Positions 26,573-36,335 of a stretch of 64,000 nucleotides of DNA are shown here, one piece after another. Below the pieces are notes generated by a model. That model made no database searches and was not told where the DNA came from. It worked only from the letters and a program-made list of their open reading frames with translations. Made by a program: the position numbers and the translations under genes. The stretch comes from Crocinitomicaceae bacterium (GTDB lineage: Bacteria; Bacteroidota; Bacteroidia; Flavobacteriales_D; Crocinitomicaceae), in assembly GCA_024643365.1 (NCBI GenBank), contig JAHENC010000022.1, positions 1 through 64,000 on the forward strand, in the 5' to 3' direction. Every line of letters starts with the position of its first letter. The first letter of the stretch is position 1.

Positions 26573-27141
26573 TCTTTTTTATTAAACATTTCTTTCAATT
26601 TCAAAAGCGCACGAAACGTTTTTACTTTTGCGTTATTTTCAGAAAGCCCAACAATTTCACCAATTTCTCGGAAAGAACGTTTTTCAAAAAAACGCATTTC
26701 GATTAACTGTAATTGTGCTTCCTTCAGTTTTCCTAAAGCCACCAATAATTTTGCTCTGTTTTCCTCGCTGCTGTCATCTGTAAAATCATCCATCACCTGC
26801 TTCAAGGTTACGGAATCAATGCTCACGGTACGTTGCGCTTTTTTATCGCGGAAAGATTGATACAACTCACTTTTAGCGATGCGAAATAACCAAGAAGAAA
26901 AGGGTACTCCCCTGTTCTCATATTTTTGGATACTTCCCATTGCCTTGATAAATACACAAGAAGTGATGTCATACGCACTTTCGGTTTCATCCACACGTTT
27001 GAACACATAGCGAAAAATCGCTTCGTGGTAACGTTCGTACAAAGGAGCAAAATAACGCGGATGTTCTTTCGCACGTTCAACGAGTTTCATTTCCTCATCC
27101 AGACGAAATGCACTCTGATGGTAAGTCAAGTTGACAGCCAT
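26569..27141 (-). CDS. ECF-type RNA polymerase sigma factor
   Basis: 190 residues from the ATG at 27141 (MAVNLTYHQSAF); the frame is open 20 codons further up but those residues are not family-like. Region 2: FAPLYERYHEAIFRYVFKRV...YDITSCVFIKAM and VPFSSWLFRIAKSELYQSFRDKK (about 35-105). Region 4: LIEMRFFEKRSFREIGEIVGLSENNAKVKTFRALLKLK near the C-terminus, a clear helix-turn-helix. Region 3 is missing, as in ECF factors. It is translationally coupled to the small membrane protein downstream. No classical anti-sigma gene adjoins. Possible targets would include the neighbouring outer-membrane genes (speculative). Confidence 0.88.
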   Translation of the reverse strand: MAVNLTYHQSAFRLDEEMKLVERAKEHPRYFAPLYERYHEAIFRYVFKRVDETESAYDITSCVFIKAMGSIQKYENRGVPFSSWLFRIAKSELYQSFRDKKAQRTVSIDSVTLKQVMDDFTDDSSEENRAKLLVALGKLKEAQLQLIEMRFFEKRSFREIGEIVGLSENNAKVKTFRALLKLKEMFNKKE

Positions 27142-27260
27142 AAGATTTGGTTTTAGTTCTAGTTTGATTTTTTTGGAGATCGCGAGGCTTGCAGTCCTCA
27201 CTTAAGTGGATAACGCTTAAATTTTAAAAACGTATCAGTTTTTTTTGAAAAAAAATCAAA

Positions 27261-29339
27261 TTAAATGGAAATCCTAAGCTGGATAAGCAAATCAGATTTT
27301 CGGTTTCCGATGATTTGCTCTGCTCCGGAGCTTATTGAGCTACGGTTTTCGTATAAAAAGACACCATATTTGATCCATAAATCACACGAACGCCAAAAAC
27401 TGTATCGCAACAACACATACGCACGACTTCCTTGGTAGTAATAAGCTGGAACAGCAAATACGTACAAGGCGTTGCTTTCGAAGGTATAAATGCGCGTATC
27501 GTAACTATCTGTATCAAACAGAGCAAAGCGCAGCGACAGATCGAAAGGACTACTTTTAGGTTTAATGATTAAATCCTGGGAAAACAACATTCCTTTCTCT
27601 GGTGTATTACTCGCTCGGTGAATCGTCACGTATTCCAAACGTGTTTTCAGCGAGATGAATTCATTTAACACACAGGACATGTTCAAGCGGTAATTGCGCT
27701 GTATGACATCTTCGATTTCCGTAATGGTGCCATCGCTATCCCGACTGTTTTTCTGACGCATTTGTTGACGAAATCGTCCGTAAATCTCAAACGTTTTAGA
27801 TGGCCTGTACACTGGTTGGAGTAAAATTTCATGTCCGTAGGATGGTGAATCGACGCCGTATTTCATCCATGGAAATTTAAATAAATCGACATACGCATTC
27901 AAAGACCAAGCGGAAGCAAGTTTCCATTTGACGGCCGCATACGTCCCCTCCTCGTTTTGCGTGTTGCTTCCCTCTGAGAATCCTGCATTATACAAGGTTT
28001 GATAATCCTTTTGGTAATTGCGATAAAGTAGTCCAAAACTAAAACTTGGATCCAAGGACATCATTGCACCATGCACCATTGCCCATCCGTTTTGGACTGA
28101 AATATCCGAACGAAGGATTTTGGAAACTTCCCCAAAGACATTCATGTTTCTAAAAACATAACTGTAGTCAGAACTTAATGAAGAAAAGGAAGTCCCACGA
28201 AAATCGAATTGATTGTAATACTGAATGGCTTTGTTAAAAGGCTTGTCATATCCCTGATTGATGTACGCTGCTCCCCAACGCAAGGCGCCATTGACGTAAC
28301 GAAGATTTGCTCCAGCGATGCGCTCAGAAATGTCATTCTTTTTCGCGATTTCATTCGTTGTTCGGTGCAAGCCTGATAAATCAATCGTCGAAACGAATTC
28401 CAAATCGTCGTAGGTGGAATCGGACAAGGAAACGGCGTCCATTTTCTTTTGTGAAGCAAATACAAGCAAGGACCAATTTCCGTAGCCAAAATCTGCCGCG
28501 GCACCGCGTAAAAAACGCGACTCATCCACAGAAGTATATGCGCGAATTGGAATCGCTGTTCGCTTCATTGTTGTTAAATCGGAGGTTTTACCAAAGGCAT
28601 AACTGGACCAAAGGTTAAGTCCTTGTCCCACTTGAATCTGGTAATCCCCGATCACAGCTGACTTCAAGTACTTTCCTCCTTTAAAAAACGCATGAGCGGA
28701 ATAGAAATCAAAACCTTGTTTCTGTGTTCCACGAAAAAACTGTTCACCGGCGTCCTTTTCAGCAGTTATTCCCACGGAAATATTTGTCTTGTAGGTATAG
28801 CGAAAACGGGAATAGTAGCGATCTCCATTTCCGTAATAGTATTTATTGGAAGCTTGTTGAACAGAATCACTAACAGAATGGTATCCTGCTTTGGATTCCA
28901 TCATCGGTTGGTAACGGATGTATTCTTCGAATTGACCCTGCTTCATCGCTTCTTTCCAGGTTATGTGTAATTGATCGAGACGGTCATCCACGTGAACGAA
29001 AGGAAGAACAAGTTGAATCACTTGAGCATCCCAATAGTTCAAACTTTGCAATTCATAGATGGAAATAAATTTTCCAAACGCCTTCCTGTGCAAGAGTACA
29101 TCGTTGATTTGAATACCCGAAAGTAGATACAATTCCTCCAGTTCCTCACCGGTGGTTGTGTTTAAATTTATTGGGTGATCAAAATAATAATTGAGTTGTT
29201 CGATAATGTTCGTTAAGTCGATGTTTTCGGACTGAACTTGTTCAGATATAAACTCGATTCGTTGCTGAATAATTTCACTGCGATCTTGCGCAAAAACGTT
29301 CCCAAAGGACAGCAGAAGCAAGCAACAAAGTAATCTCAT
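27261..29339 (-). CDS. Helix-hairpin-helix domain outer-membrane protein
   Basis: 692 residues: signal peptide 1-17 (GNVFAQ); then a ComEA-like helix-hairpin-helix pair at about 50-115 (PINLNTTTGEELEELYLLSGIQINDVLLHRKAFGKFISIYELQ...); then about 550 residues of amphipathic strands (YRYQ, YYSRFRYTYKTNISVGITAEKD, and a C-terminal LLIQLRISI) as in outer-membrane barrels. This HhH-plus-barrel arrangement is common in Bacteroidota and has no known role; HhH here probably binds another molecule in the periplasm rather than chromosomal DNA. One base after the PorV/PorQ-like gene, so the two are a pair. Confidence 0.75.
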   Translation of the reverse strand: MRLLCCLLLLSFGNVFAQDRSEIIQQRIEFISEQVQSENIDLTNIIEQLNYYFDHPINLNTTTGEELEELYLLSGIQINDVLLHRKAFGKFISIYELQSLNYWDAQVIQLVLPFVHVDDRLDQLHITWKEAMKQGQFEEYIRYQPMMESKAGYHSVSDSVQQASNKYYYGNGDRYYSRFRYTYKTNISVGITAEKDAGEQFFRGTQKQGFDFYSAHAFFKGGKYLKSAVIGDYQIQVGQGLNLWSSYAFGKTSDLTTMKRTAIPIRAYTSVDESRFLRGAAADFGYGNWSLLVFASQKKMDAVSLSDSTYDDLEFVSTIDLSGLHRTTNEIAKKNDISERIAGANLRYVNGALRWGAAYINQGYDKPFNKAIQYYNQFDFRGTSFSSLSSDYSYVFRNMNVFGEVSKILRSDISVQNGWAMVHGAMMSLDPSFSFGLLYRNYQKDYQTLYNAGFSEGSNTQNEEGTYAAVKWKLASAWSLNAYVDLFKFPWMKYGVDSPSYGHEILLQPVYRPSKTFEIYGRFRQQMRQKNSRDSDGTITEIEDVIQRNYRLNMSCVLNEFISLKTRLEYVTIHRASNTPEKGMLFSQDLIIKPKSSPFDLSLRFALFDTDSYDTRIYTFESNALYVFAVPAYYYQGSRAYVLLRYSFWRSCDLWIKYGVFLYENRSSISSGAEQIIGNRKSDLLIQLRISI

Positions 29340-29340
29340 C

Positions 29341-30183
29341 TTACTTTACATCAAATTGAAAAGACACATGTGGCGACCAACCTAGCAGTTGGTGATAGGC
29401 TGTTCCAAAATCTAACTGAAACTGATCTTTAAAACGACCACCAATTCCAAACGCGAATGATAAAGGAGCCGTTGAGATGCCTCCACGAAAATACCATTTC
29501 ATGCTTGGTTTATATTCCGTTGCGAATTTGACTTGAAGTGGAGAAATGACATTTTTTTCAAGTTCTGATAATACGACTAACTGTTCCGACAAACGGTAAC
29601 TCATGCCCAATCGTAAGGCACTGGGCAAGCGCTCATTGAGATTCGGGGACACCTTTGATCGACCAAGATTGACTGCAGAGAATCCAAAATGGACATGCTC
29701 ATTGAACTTCACCATCAATCCAAGATCTCCACTAAAGGAATACGAAGTCCCATAATTTTCATTCAATCGAAGAAGATGATGGTTTAATTTTACGCCCATG
29801 GAGACCTTTTCTGAAAGCGCCATGGAAACACCGAGACCGCTTTTCATCGTCCGGTATTGCTGATATCCGTATAGTTGACTTCCAGCGGAAAGGACTACCT
29901 TTTTCACCGGAATGGCGTAAACCATGCCTTGGGACTGTAATTCTTTTAATCCAAATCGATTTTGGTAACTAATTCCGAATGCTTGCTTTTCAATCCCGAC
30001 GAGCGCCGCGGGATTATTCACTTGCGCCCAAACGTCGTTGATGGTTACACTGGCATTCGCTAGGGATAAGGAACGAGCTCCATTTGTAAAATTCGTTTGA
30101 CCCAATGCGGACAAAGACCAAGAAATGAAGAAAAAAATGACTAGCTGTTTCACAAACACTGAATTGAAGCAACTAAAATACAT
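29341..30183 (-). CDS. PorV/PorQ-like outer-membrane protein
   Basis: 280 residues. N-terminal signal region (hydrophobic about 12-27, cut near SALGQ), then GARSLSLANASVTINDVWAQVNNPAALVGIEKQAFGISYQNRFG: the phrase with the ALANA..T..D..A...NPA pattern marks the PorV/PorQ branch of the FadL-like barrel family. The rest is repeated strands ending VSFQFDVK. PorV and PorQ take part in T9SS cargo handling, but general members have other roles; the exact one here is unknown. The ATG sits four bases after a weak TACAATCG box. It leads a two-gene unit with the HhH outer-membrane protein. Confidence 0.7.
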   Translation of the reverse strand: MYFSCFNSVFVKQLVIFFFISWSLSALGQTNFTNGARSLSLANASVTINDVWAQVNNPAALVGIEKQAFGISYQNRFGLKELQSQGMVYAIPVKKVVLSAGSQLYGYQQYRTMKSGLGVSMALSEKVSMGVKLNHHLLRLNENYGTSYSFSGDLGLMVKFNEHVHFGFSAVNLGRSKVSPNLNERLPSALRLGMSYRLSEQLVVLSELEKNVISPLQVKFATEYKPSMKWYFRGGISTAPLSFAFGIGGRFKDQFQLDFGTAYHQLLGWSPHVSFQFDVK

Positions 30184-30254
30184 TTTTCGATTGTAACTAG
30201 CCCTAAGTTGTCGATTCTAATCGTTTAGTCGAAGTTCAATTCAAACTTCTGTCG

Positions 30255-30262
30255 TATATTTG
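30255..30262 (+). promoter_or_regulatory. -7 box upstream of mutA
   Basis: TATATTTG at 30255-30262, 22 bases before the mutA ATG; transcription would start near 30268, leaving a leader under 20 bases. No room for, and no sign of, a cobalamin riboswitch. Confidence 0.5.
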
Positions 30263-30284
30263 AAAAAAGAAACTTTAGACAGCT

Positions 30285-31505
30285 ATGTCCAATTTAAACT
30301 ACCCATTTGAACCCGTTGCTCATGAAGATTGGGTACTCCAAATTCACAAAGAATTACGTGGTCAAACGGAACAAATTGAATTCAAAGACTCTATCGAAGA
30401 GTTGGAATTAAACATTACCGAAGTCCCTACAAACTTACTTACCATTTCTTCGCCATCTGAATCGAATGACGTAAACAGCGTACATTTCGAGCGCATCGTG
30501 GATGAAAAAGAAAGTAACCGACGAATCCTCCTTGCCTTAATGCAGGGCGCGAATGCTATTTTCGTTCGTATTGAAAAGAAACAAGTTGATTGGACGTTGG
30601 TGTTTGATCAAATTGAATTGGCGTACATCCGTACCGAGATTCTTATTCAAGGAGAAGCTCAGATCAGCGAATTAACGACACAGTTATCGAAGGAACAGCT
30701 TTCGCACATTGTTTTGCTTTCTGATGAATTCATTAACCAAAATCGTTCAACTTGCCTTCCATACTTCAATGGATTCGAGTTACAGCAAATCGGAGCGAAT
30801 GCTCAACAAGAATTGAGTTTAATTGCAACGGCATACCACCATTATTTATCCGAAGGAAATCGTTCGGAAGTTGTCTTTAGTGTCGGTGTTGGTTCACAGT
30901 ATTTTGTCCAAATGGCAAAAATTCGCGCACTTCATTATTTGATTCAAAAGATTGCCGCCTTACATGGAATCACTCATCCAGCATACCGAATTCAAGCGCA
31001 TATTGGATGGATGAATAAATCCTTGAAGGATCCATACACGAATTTACTCCGTCAAACGAGTGAGGCTATGTCCGCTTATGCTGGCGGAATTCAAGGTCTT
31101 ATCATTCATCCATGGGATGAATATGCGCATGAAGGGAAAGATGATTTCACGTTGCGCATGTCTTTGAATGTTTACAACTTACTCAATGATGAAGCGCATT
31201 TTGACTGGGTTCAAGATCCTATGAAAGGAAGTCGGATTGTAGAAGCATTGACGGTTCAAATCGTCGAAAAAACATGGGGTCGCATTCAATCTTTATCGGA
31301 ATTACATGGTAAAGAATTGATGGAAACATGTCTTTCGGACATCAATCAAACCAGACTGAAACGTGAAGACGCTTGGTTGAGTGGAAAAGAAAAGCTCATA
31401 GGTGTGCACAGCTACTTGAACAATGACGAAAGCAAAGCTAAATCTTGGGGAACGTTACCCAACTATTTAGGAAAAGAATATTTAACCGTTGAAAGAACAC
31501 ATTGA
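30285..31505 (+). CDS. mutA: Methylmalonyl-CoA mutase, small (beta) subunit
   Basis: 406 residues of the mutase TIM-barrel half: [17 protein letters not shown] at the start, [50 protein letters not shown], and [28 protein letters not shown]. It lacks the C-terminal cobalamin-binding domain and the DxHxxG motif, normal for the non-catalytic small subunit of the bacterial heterodimer. It stabilises the large subunit encoded one base downstream. With it the enzyme converts succinyl-CoA and methylmalonyl-CoA. Somewhat shorter than many small subunits, the missing part being the degenerate B12-fold tail. Confidence 0.93.
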   Translation: MSNLNYPFEPVAHEDWVLQIHKELRGQTEQIEFKDSIEELELNITEVPTNLLTISSPSESNDVNSVHFERIVDEKESNRRILLALMQGANAIFVRIEKKQVDWTLVFDQIELAYIRTEILIQGEAQISELTTQLSKEQLSHIVLLSDEFINQNRSTCLPYFNGFELQQIGANAQQELSLIATAYHHYLSEGNRSEVVFSVGVGSQYFVQMAKIRALHYLIQKIAALHGITHPAYRIQAHIGWMNKSLKDPYTNLLRQTSEAMSAYAGGIQGLIIHPWDEYAHEGKDDFTLRMSLNVYNLLNDEAHFDWVQDPMKGSRIVEALTVQIVEKTWGRIQSLSELHGKELMETCLSDINQTRLKREDAWLSGKEKLIGVHSYLNNDESKAKSWGTLPNYLGKEYLTVERTH

Positions 31506-31506
31506 G

Positions 31507-33639
31507 ATGAATAAAATCGATTTAAAAACGATTCCAGCGTTCGAAGCAAAAAGTTCAACGGAAGAGAAGTACATTGTTGAACGAATGACGAATGAAGGAT
31601 TTAGTGTAAAGTCCATGTATACATTGACGGATGTGTCAAATATCGAACATACTCAATTCACTTCTGGATTTGCTCCATACCTCGGCGGACCATACGCTTC
31701 CATGTATGTTTCCAAACCATGGACCATTCGTCAATATGCCGGATTCTCCACAGCGGAAGAGTCCAATGCATTTTACCGTAGAAATTTAGCAGCAGGACAA
31801 AAAGGATTGTCCGTGGCCTTCGATTTAGCAACGCACCGTGGATACGATTCCGATCACGAGCGCGTGAAAGGAGATGTTGGAAAAGCGGGAGTGGCGATTG
31901 ATTCCATTGAGGACATGAAACGATTATTCGATCAAATTCCTTTGGGGGAAATGTCCGTTTCCATGACCATGAATGGCGCCGTATTACCGATTATGGCATT
32001 TTACATTGCGAGCTCTTTAGAACAAGGAGTCAGTTTAGCAGAATTAAGTGGAACCATTCAGAACGACATCCTGAAAGAGTTCATGGTGCGAAATACGTAC
32101 ATTTATCCACCTACCCCTTCCATGCGAATCATCGCGGATATCTTTTCGTACACGTCGCAAAATATGCCAAAATTTAATTCCATCAGTATTTCTGGCTACC
32201 ATATGCACGAGGCAGGAGCTACAGCCGCATTGGAATTAGCTTATACTTTGGCGGATGGTATAGAGTACGTACGAACAGGACTAAACGCAGGACTTAAAAT
32301 AGATGAATTTGCACCAAGATTAAGTTTTTTCTGGGCAATTGGCATGAATCACCACGTGGAAGTGGCAAAATTACGTGCTGGGCGACTATTATGGGCGAAA
32401 TTGATCAAAGAATTCAATCCATCCTCAGCGAAATCCTTGGCCTTACGAACACATTGTCAGACATCTGGATGGTCTTTAACAGAACAAGATCCATTTAACA
32501 ATGTCGCTCGAACATGTATCGAAGCTCTTTCTGCTGTTTTGGGAGGAACACAATCCTTACACACCAATGCGTTAGATGAAGCCATTGCATTACCGACTGA
32601 CTTTTCCGCGCGCATTGCACGAAACACACAAATCTATTTACAAACAGAGACAGGAATCACCTCGTTTATCGATCCAAGTGCTGGAAGTTATTACATTGAA
32701 TCACTGACAAATGAATTGGTCAATCAAGCATGGACATTGATTCAAGAAGTAGAGGAACTAGGCGGTATGTCAAAAGCCATCGAAACTGGGATTCCGAAAA
32801 TGCGCATTGAAGAAGCGGCAGCGAAAAAACAAGCGCGTATTGATTCTAATCAAGAAATCATTGTAGGGGTCAATCGTTACCAAAATGAAGACAAGTCAGA
32901 TTTTGACATTCTAGAAATCGACAATTCAAAAGTACGCGATGCACAAATTGAAGGATTGAATGCTCTGAAATCAAAAAGAGATCAGGAACTCGTTCAGAAA
33001 CTTTTAATCGAATTAGAACACGCCGCGAAAAACGAAAACGGTAATCTATTAGAAATTGCTGTCAGAGCAGCACAGGCACGATGTACCCTAGGAGAAATTT
33101 CCGATGCGTTGGAACGTGTTTACGGACGCTATCAAGCAGTGATTCGATCGATTAGTGGTGTCTATTCCAAAGAAATTATGAAAGATGAAGACTTTTTAAC
33201 AGCGACAGAACTTGTACGTGTTTTCAGCAAACTAGAAGGACGACGTCCAAGAATCATGATTGCGAAAATGGGGCAAGATGGTCATGACCGTGGCGCCAAA
33301 GTAATTGCAACATCGTTTGCGGATATTGGCTTTGATGTAGACATTGGACCACTTTTCCAAACACCGGGTGAAGCTGCCAAGCAAGCGATTGAAAATGATG
33401 TTCACATTTTAGGAGTTTCCTCCCTTGCTGCCGGACACAAAACGTTAGTTCCGGAAGTCATTGCGGAGTTAAAAAAACTGAACCGATCTGACATCATGGT
33501 CGTTGCTGGTGGAGTTATTCCGCAACAAGACTATGACTTTTTATATGAAGCAGGCGTATTTGGAATTTATGGTCCAGGAACAAAAATCGCAAAAGCTGCA
33601 CAGGAGATATTAAAGCTCCTCATTAAAAGTCATGAATAA
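31507..33639 (+). CDS. mutB: Methylmalonyl-CoA mutase, large (alpha) subunit
   Basis: 710 residues from the ATG at 31507, one base after the mutA stop (a TTG inside mutA is in frame but unlikely). Substrate barrel: [86 protein letters not shown]. Cobalamin domain at about 575-710 with the base-off ligand His593 in GQDGHDRG, then [14 protein letters not shown] and the SSLAAGHK and GGVIPQQD loops. It needs adenosylcobalamin; no MeaB chaperone gene is in the window. Probable role is propionate and odd-chain or branched amino acid breakdown. Confidence 0.96.
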   Translation: MNKIDLKTIPAFEAKSSTEEKYIVERMTNEGFSVKSMYTLTDVSNIEHTQFTSGFAPYLGGPYASMYVSKPWTIRQYAGFSTAEESNAFYRRNLAAGQKGLSVAFDLATHRGYDSDHERVKGDVGKAGVAIDSIEDMKRLFDQIPLGEMSVSMTMNGAVLPIMAFYIASSLEQGVSLAELSGTIQNDILKEFMVRNTYIYPPTPSMRIIADIFSYTSQNMPKFNSISISGYHMHEAGATAALELAYTLADGIEYVRTGLNAGLKIDEFAPRLSFFWAIGMNHHVEVAKLRAGRLLWAKLIKEFNPSSAKSLALRTHCQTSGWSLTEQDPFNNVARTCIEALSAVLGGTQSLHTNALDEAIALPTDFSARIARNTQIYLQTETGITSFIDPSAGSYYIESLTNELVNQAWTLIQEVEELGGMSKAIETGIPKMRIEEAAAKKQARIDSNQEIIVGVNRYQNEDKSDFDILEIDNSKVRDAQIEGLNALKSKRDQELVQKLLIELEHAAKNENGNLLEIAVRAAQARCTLGEISDALERVYGRYQAVIRSISGVYSKEIMKDEDFLTATELVRVFSKLEGRRPRIMIAKMGQDGHDRGAKVIATSFADIGFDVDIGPLFQTPGEAAKQAIENDVHILGVSSLAAGHKTLVPEVIAELKKLNRSDIMVVAGGVIPQQDYDFLYEAGVFGIYGPGTKIAKAAQEILKLLIKSHE

Positions 33640-33693
33640 TTTTTTGTAAATTCGGCACAATAATTGAAAAGCCTCAATAAAAGAACAAAGCTT

Positions 33694-34839
33694 ATGTTTT
33701 CAAAAAAACTAATTTTTACGGGTTTACTTAGTCTACTTTGGATGAGTAGTCAGCTTTTTGCACAACAACCAAGTTTGCAATTAAAAGAATCCAAACGAGT
33801 AATTACCCTTGATGACGAAGGAAGTAAAACGAACCGCATTGAGATGAAGTCGATTTTCACTCCTGCTGGAACAAAAAAAGTAGCAACACTTTGGACCATT
33901 TCAGGTACAAAAGACAAAGACTGGACGTATACAAAAGGAGATGAAAAGTCAGACATTATCGAAGTTGAATTCAAAAAAGTAGGTAATTACAGTGTTTCAT
34001 TGTCTGTTACGTATTCAAAATCCAAAAAATTGAAAAACGGAGAAGTCGAAGAAGAAGAATTTGACATCTCTGAGGATCGTGACAATTTCATTACAGTCAC
34101 GAACAATCTAGATGAATTAACACAAATTCATGCAGATAGTAATTTCGTTAAATTGGTAAAAAGAGCATCCGACTATGTCGTTAAACCTAAATATGCAGGA
34201 GATCCTACACCTTACATTTTCTTAGCAAAAGGATTTTATGGTATGTACCGCAAGGACCTAAAAGATCCAGCGATTCTAGACCCGTTTGACGAAGCAGTTA
34301 CTGCTACCGCAACAGCGATTGAAAAGGATGAAAATGGAATTTTCCGCATGCCTATTCACGAAATGTGGCTAACAAACTTCCAAAGTGAACTTTTGGATAA
34401 CGGTATTATTTATCGTTTAGAAGACGAAGATGGTTATCCTGTTTTGTATTCTAACACGAATAAGGAAAAACTAACGGAAGTTAACGCTGAAATGCTTGAT
34501 GCTGCTGAACAATATTCTACGATTACTAAAAATCCAATGGCGATTAAATTTGTGGAAGCAGCGATTCGTTTTCAAAACAAAGATGCGAAAACAGCGAACT
34601 TAATTTGGAAAACAGAAATTCCAAACTTAATGAAGTTAACAGACTTAGATAATTTTACCGAAGCTGACAAAGACGCATTAAGAACCGGATTGATATTAAG
34701 TGCTCAACAATTGATCAAGCGTGATGGAAATACAGCGAATGCTCGAGCAATGTTAAAGCATGTATCCAAATGGTTTGAATACGACAAAGACTTTATTGCC
34801 TATTACGAAAAGAAATACAATAGCTTCGAAACAGAATAA
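33694..34839 (+). CDS. Hypothetical secreted protein, PKD-like N-domain plus helical C-domain
   Basis: 381 residues from the ATG at 33694 (MFSKKLIFTGLLSLLW...LFAQ signal peptide); an earlier in-frame start at 33664 would spoil the signal. Residues about 25-130 are beta-rich (KSIFTPAGTKKVATLWTISGTKDKDWTY, VGNYSVSLSVTYS) and look like a PKD/Ig-type sandwich; residues 140-381 are helical (FVKLVKRASDYVVKPKYAGDPTPYIFLAKGFYGMYRKDL), recalling TPR-like helices. No known family or catalytic motif. It follows mutB by 54 bases and ends before a clear terminator. Periplasmic location expected. Confidence 0.65.
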   Translation: MFSKKLIFTGLLSLLWMSSQLFAQQPSLQLKESKRVITLDDEGSKTNRIEMKSIFTPAGTKKVATLWTISGTKDKDWTYTKGDEKSDIIEVEFKKVGNYSVSLSVTYSKSKKLKNGEVEEEEFDISEDRDNFITVTNNLDELTQIHADSNFVKLVKRASDYVVKPKYAGDPTPYIFLAKGFYGMYRKDLKDPAILDPFDEAVTATATAIEKDENGIFRMPIHEMWLTNFQSELLDNGIIYRLEDEDGYPVLYSNTNKEKLTEVNAEMLDAAEQYSTITKNPMAIKFVEAAIRFQNKDAKTANLIWKTEIPNLMKLTDLDNFTEADKDALRTGLILSAQQLIKRDGNTANARAMLKHVSKWFEYDKDFIAYYEKKYNSFETE

Positions 34840-34863
34840 ATGAACATTCGAATCTTAAAAACT

Positions 34864-34893
34864 AAAAAAGGAAGTGAACGCTTCCTTTTTTTT
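34864..34893 (+). terminator. Rho-independent terminator
   Basis: GGAAG (34870-34874) and CTTCC (34881-34885) form a stem with a six-base loop, flanked by A6 at 34864-34869 and T8 at 34886-34893 that extend the stem and supply the U-tract. It ends the transcript of mutAB and the hypothetical secreted protein. Confidence 0.8.
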
Positions 34894-34900
34894 ATGCTTG

Positions 34901-34908
34901 TATATTTG
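34901..34908 (+). promoter_or_regulatory. -7 box four bases before ATG of divIC
   Basis: TATATTTG (34901-34908), ATGT, then ATG at 34913. It starts only eight bases after the U-tract of the preceding terminator. Confidence 0.55.
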
Positions 34909-34912
34909 ATGT

Positions 34913-35200
34913 ATGAAAATTCAAGTCCCAACTTATCTCCGAAACAAATACATCCTCACTGGAATTGTTTTCATGATCTACTTTCTATTTTTAGATGATT
35001 GGGATGTTTTTACACTCATATCACAACAGCGTAAGGTCAATCAGCTTTCAGAACAAAACATGGAAATGTCCAAGCAGCTCAAAGAAACGAAGCAAACACT
35101 TCGCCGCTTAAAAAATCCAGACTATTTAGAAGCTTATGCGCGTTCAGAGAAATTCTTCAAACGTGATGACGAGGAGATTTTTGTGATTACTTATAAATAA
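34913..35200 (+). CDS. Cell-division protein, DivIC/FtsB type
   Basis: 95 residues: short cytoplasmic N-terminus, one membrane helix (about 14-28), then a coiled coil (QQRKVNQLSEQNMEMSKQLKETKQTLRRL) and the family ending LKNPDYLEAYARSEKFFKRDDEEIFVI, where the YLE..AR..F....EE block is the DivIC/FtsB hallmark. It is a bitopic part of the divisome bridging FtsL and FtsQ/DivIB. It stands alone with a leaderless-type start, and its last 14 bases overlap the convergent SpoIID-like gene. Confidence 0.88.
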   Translation: MKIQVPTYLRNKYILTGIVFMIYFLFLDDWDVFTLISQQRKVNQLSEQNMEMSKQLKETKQTLRRLKNPDYLEAYARSEKFFKRDDEEIFVITYK

Positions 35201-36335
35201 GTTTCGTCCGATCAATCAACCTCATTTCCGGATAATAATACCCTAAAATCTGATCAAAAGAATAGCCTTTTTTGGCCATATTCATTGCTCCTTCTTGACA
35301 TAGTCCGACTCCGTGTCCGAAACCGCGTCCGTGTAATACCATTTCCTCACCTTCCATATCCACGTCAAAAAACGTTGATTTTAATTTGAATTGCTCACGC
35401 AAGTCTCGAAGTGGAATTCCATAAATGGGATGTAAATAAAATGCGGAACGTTGTTCTTGAACAAAATGCTGCATCAACTCGTTGCTCACGGAATCCCAGA
35501 TAGGAAAATTGTATTTATCCACTAAAAACTTTGTCCACTGTTCCTTCGGTATTCTTTTCTCCCATTTTGCTTGTTGCGTATGTATACAAAAGGTATCCTT
35601 GAAAGAACATAAATTTGGAATTTCTTCGTTCCACACATAATGGGGCTCAGATGTTTGTCCACCACAATTCGCATGGAAATACGTTGGATACAAGTCACCA
35701 GCTTGATCAATCATAACGAGTCCTCGCGTTTGATGCACTGCAGAATCTATGGTAACCGTGGCACTACGGTGATGCAAATAAGCTTGACAATGAACGCGAT
35801 CGCAAAGATTGTATCCATTTTCTTTATGTTTATTCCAATATTTCATTGCGTACGTCCGGCTAATCACCGTTTGAGCTTTGTAATAATTTAATTTTTGACC
35901 TGGACCACCTTCAGATTCTACTACACCTTCCAGATATGTTTCCATATCGAGGTTATTGATCAAGTTTAAGGACTCTTTTCTGATTTCAATATCAAAATCT
36001 CCTTCGTAAGATCGTTGTTTCGCTGCCGGAAGAATCAATCTGACTTGTAAATAGTCTTCTTGTCTATCTTGAATCAAACGAATGGACTTCCCTCTTCCCT
36101 TTTCCACGCCATTTACCAATACGCGAATCACTCCACCGGAATATGTGGCTTTAAAAACATCTGCAGGACCTAATTTTGCTAATTGAATGGAATCCTTGAA
36201 AACGAAATACGTTCCTTTCCCAACAATCCCTTCCATTTCTTTAATGGATTTATCCGAAAATACTCCAACACGGATATTTTGAGCATTCATGAATACTGGA
36301 CATAAGACAAGAAGAAAAAGTAGAATTCTGAGCAT
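35187..36335 (-). CDS. SpoIID/LytB-domain protein
   Basis: 382 residues: signal peptide 1-18 (FMNAQ), a beta-rich N-domain, then the SpoIID core: LNLINNLDMETYLEGVVESEGGPGQ (Glu-containing catalytic region), YYKAQTVISRTYAMKYWNKH, YHANCGGQTSEPHYVWNEE, and HGRGFGHGVGLCQEGAMNMAKKGYSFDQILGYYYPE. SpoIID of Bacillus is a lytic transglycosylase that cuts denuded glycan strands; non-sporulating Bacteroidota keep an exported homologue whose role is unclear. The ATG directly follows the lpxB stop (adjacent bases), making one leftward unit with surE, the small membrane protein and lpxB. Confidence 0.88.
   Translation of the reverse strand: MLRILLFLLVLCPVFMNAQNIRVGVFSDKSIKEMEGIVGKGTYFVFKDSIQLAKLGPADVFKATYSGGVIRVLVNGVEKGRGKSIRLIQDRQEDYLQVRLILPAAKQRSYEGDFDIEIRKESLNLINNLDMETYLEGVVESEGGPGQKLNYYKAQTVISRTYAMKYWNKHKENGYNLCDRVHCQAYLHHRSATVTIDSAVHQTRGLVMIDQAGDLYPTYFHANCGGQTSEPHYVWNEEIPNLCSFKDTFCIHTQQAKWEKRIPKEQWTKFLVDKYNFPIWDSVSNELMQHFVQEQRSAFYLHPIYGIPLRDLREQFKLKSTFFDVDMEGEEMVLHGRGFGHGVGLCQEGAMNMAKKGYSFDQILGYYYPEMRLIDRTKLIYK

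Noticed and set aside
30184-30284. Cobalamin riboswitch before mutA
   Set aside because: The predicted transcript leader is under 20 bases and no B12-box-like sequence is visible.
30285-31505. mutA as a truncated mutase pseudogene
   Set aside because: Lack of the cobalamin domain is the rule for the small subunit, and the large subunit follows directly.
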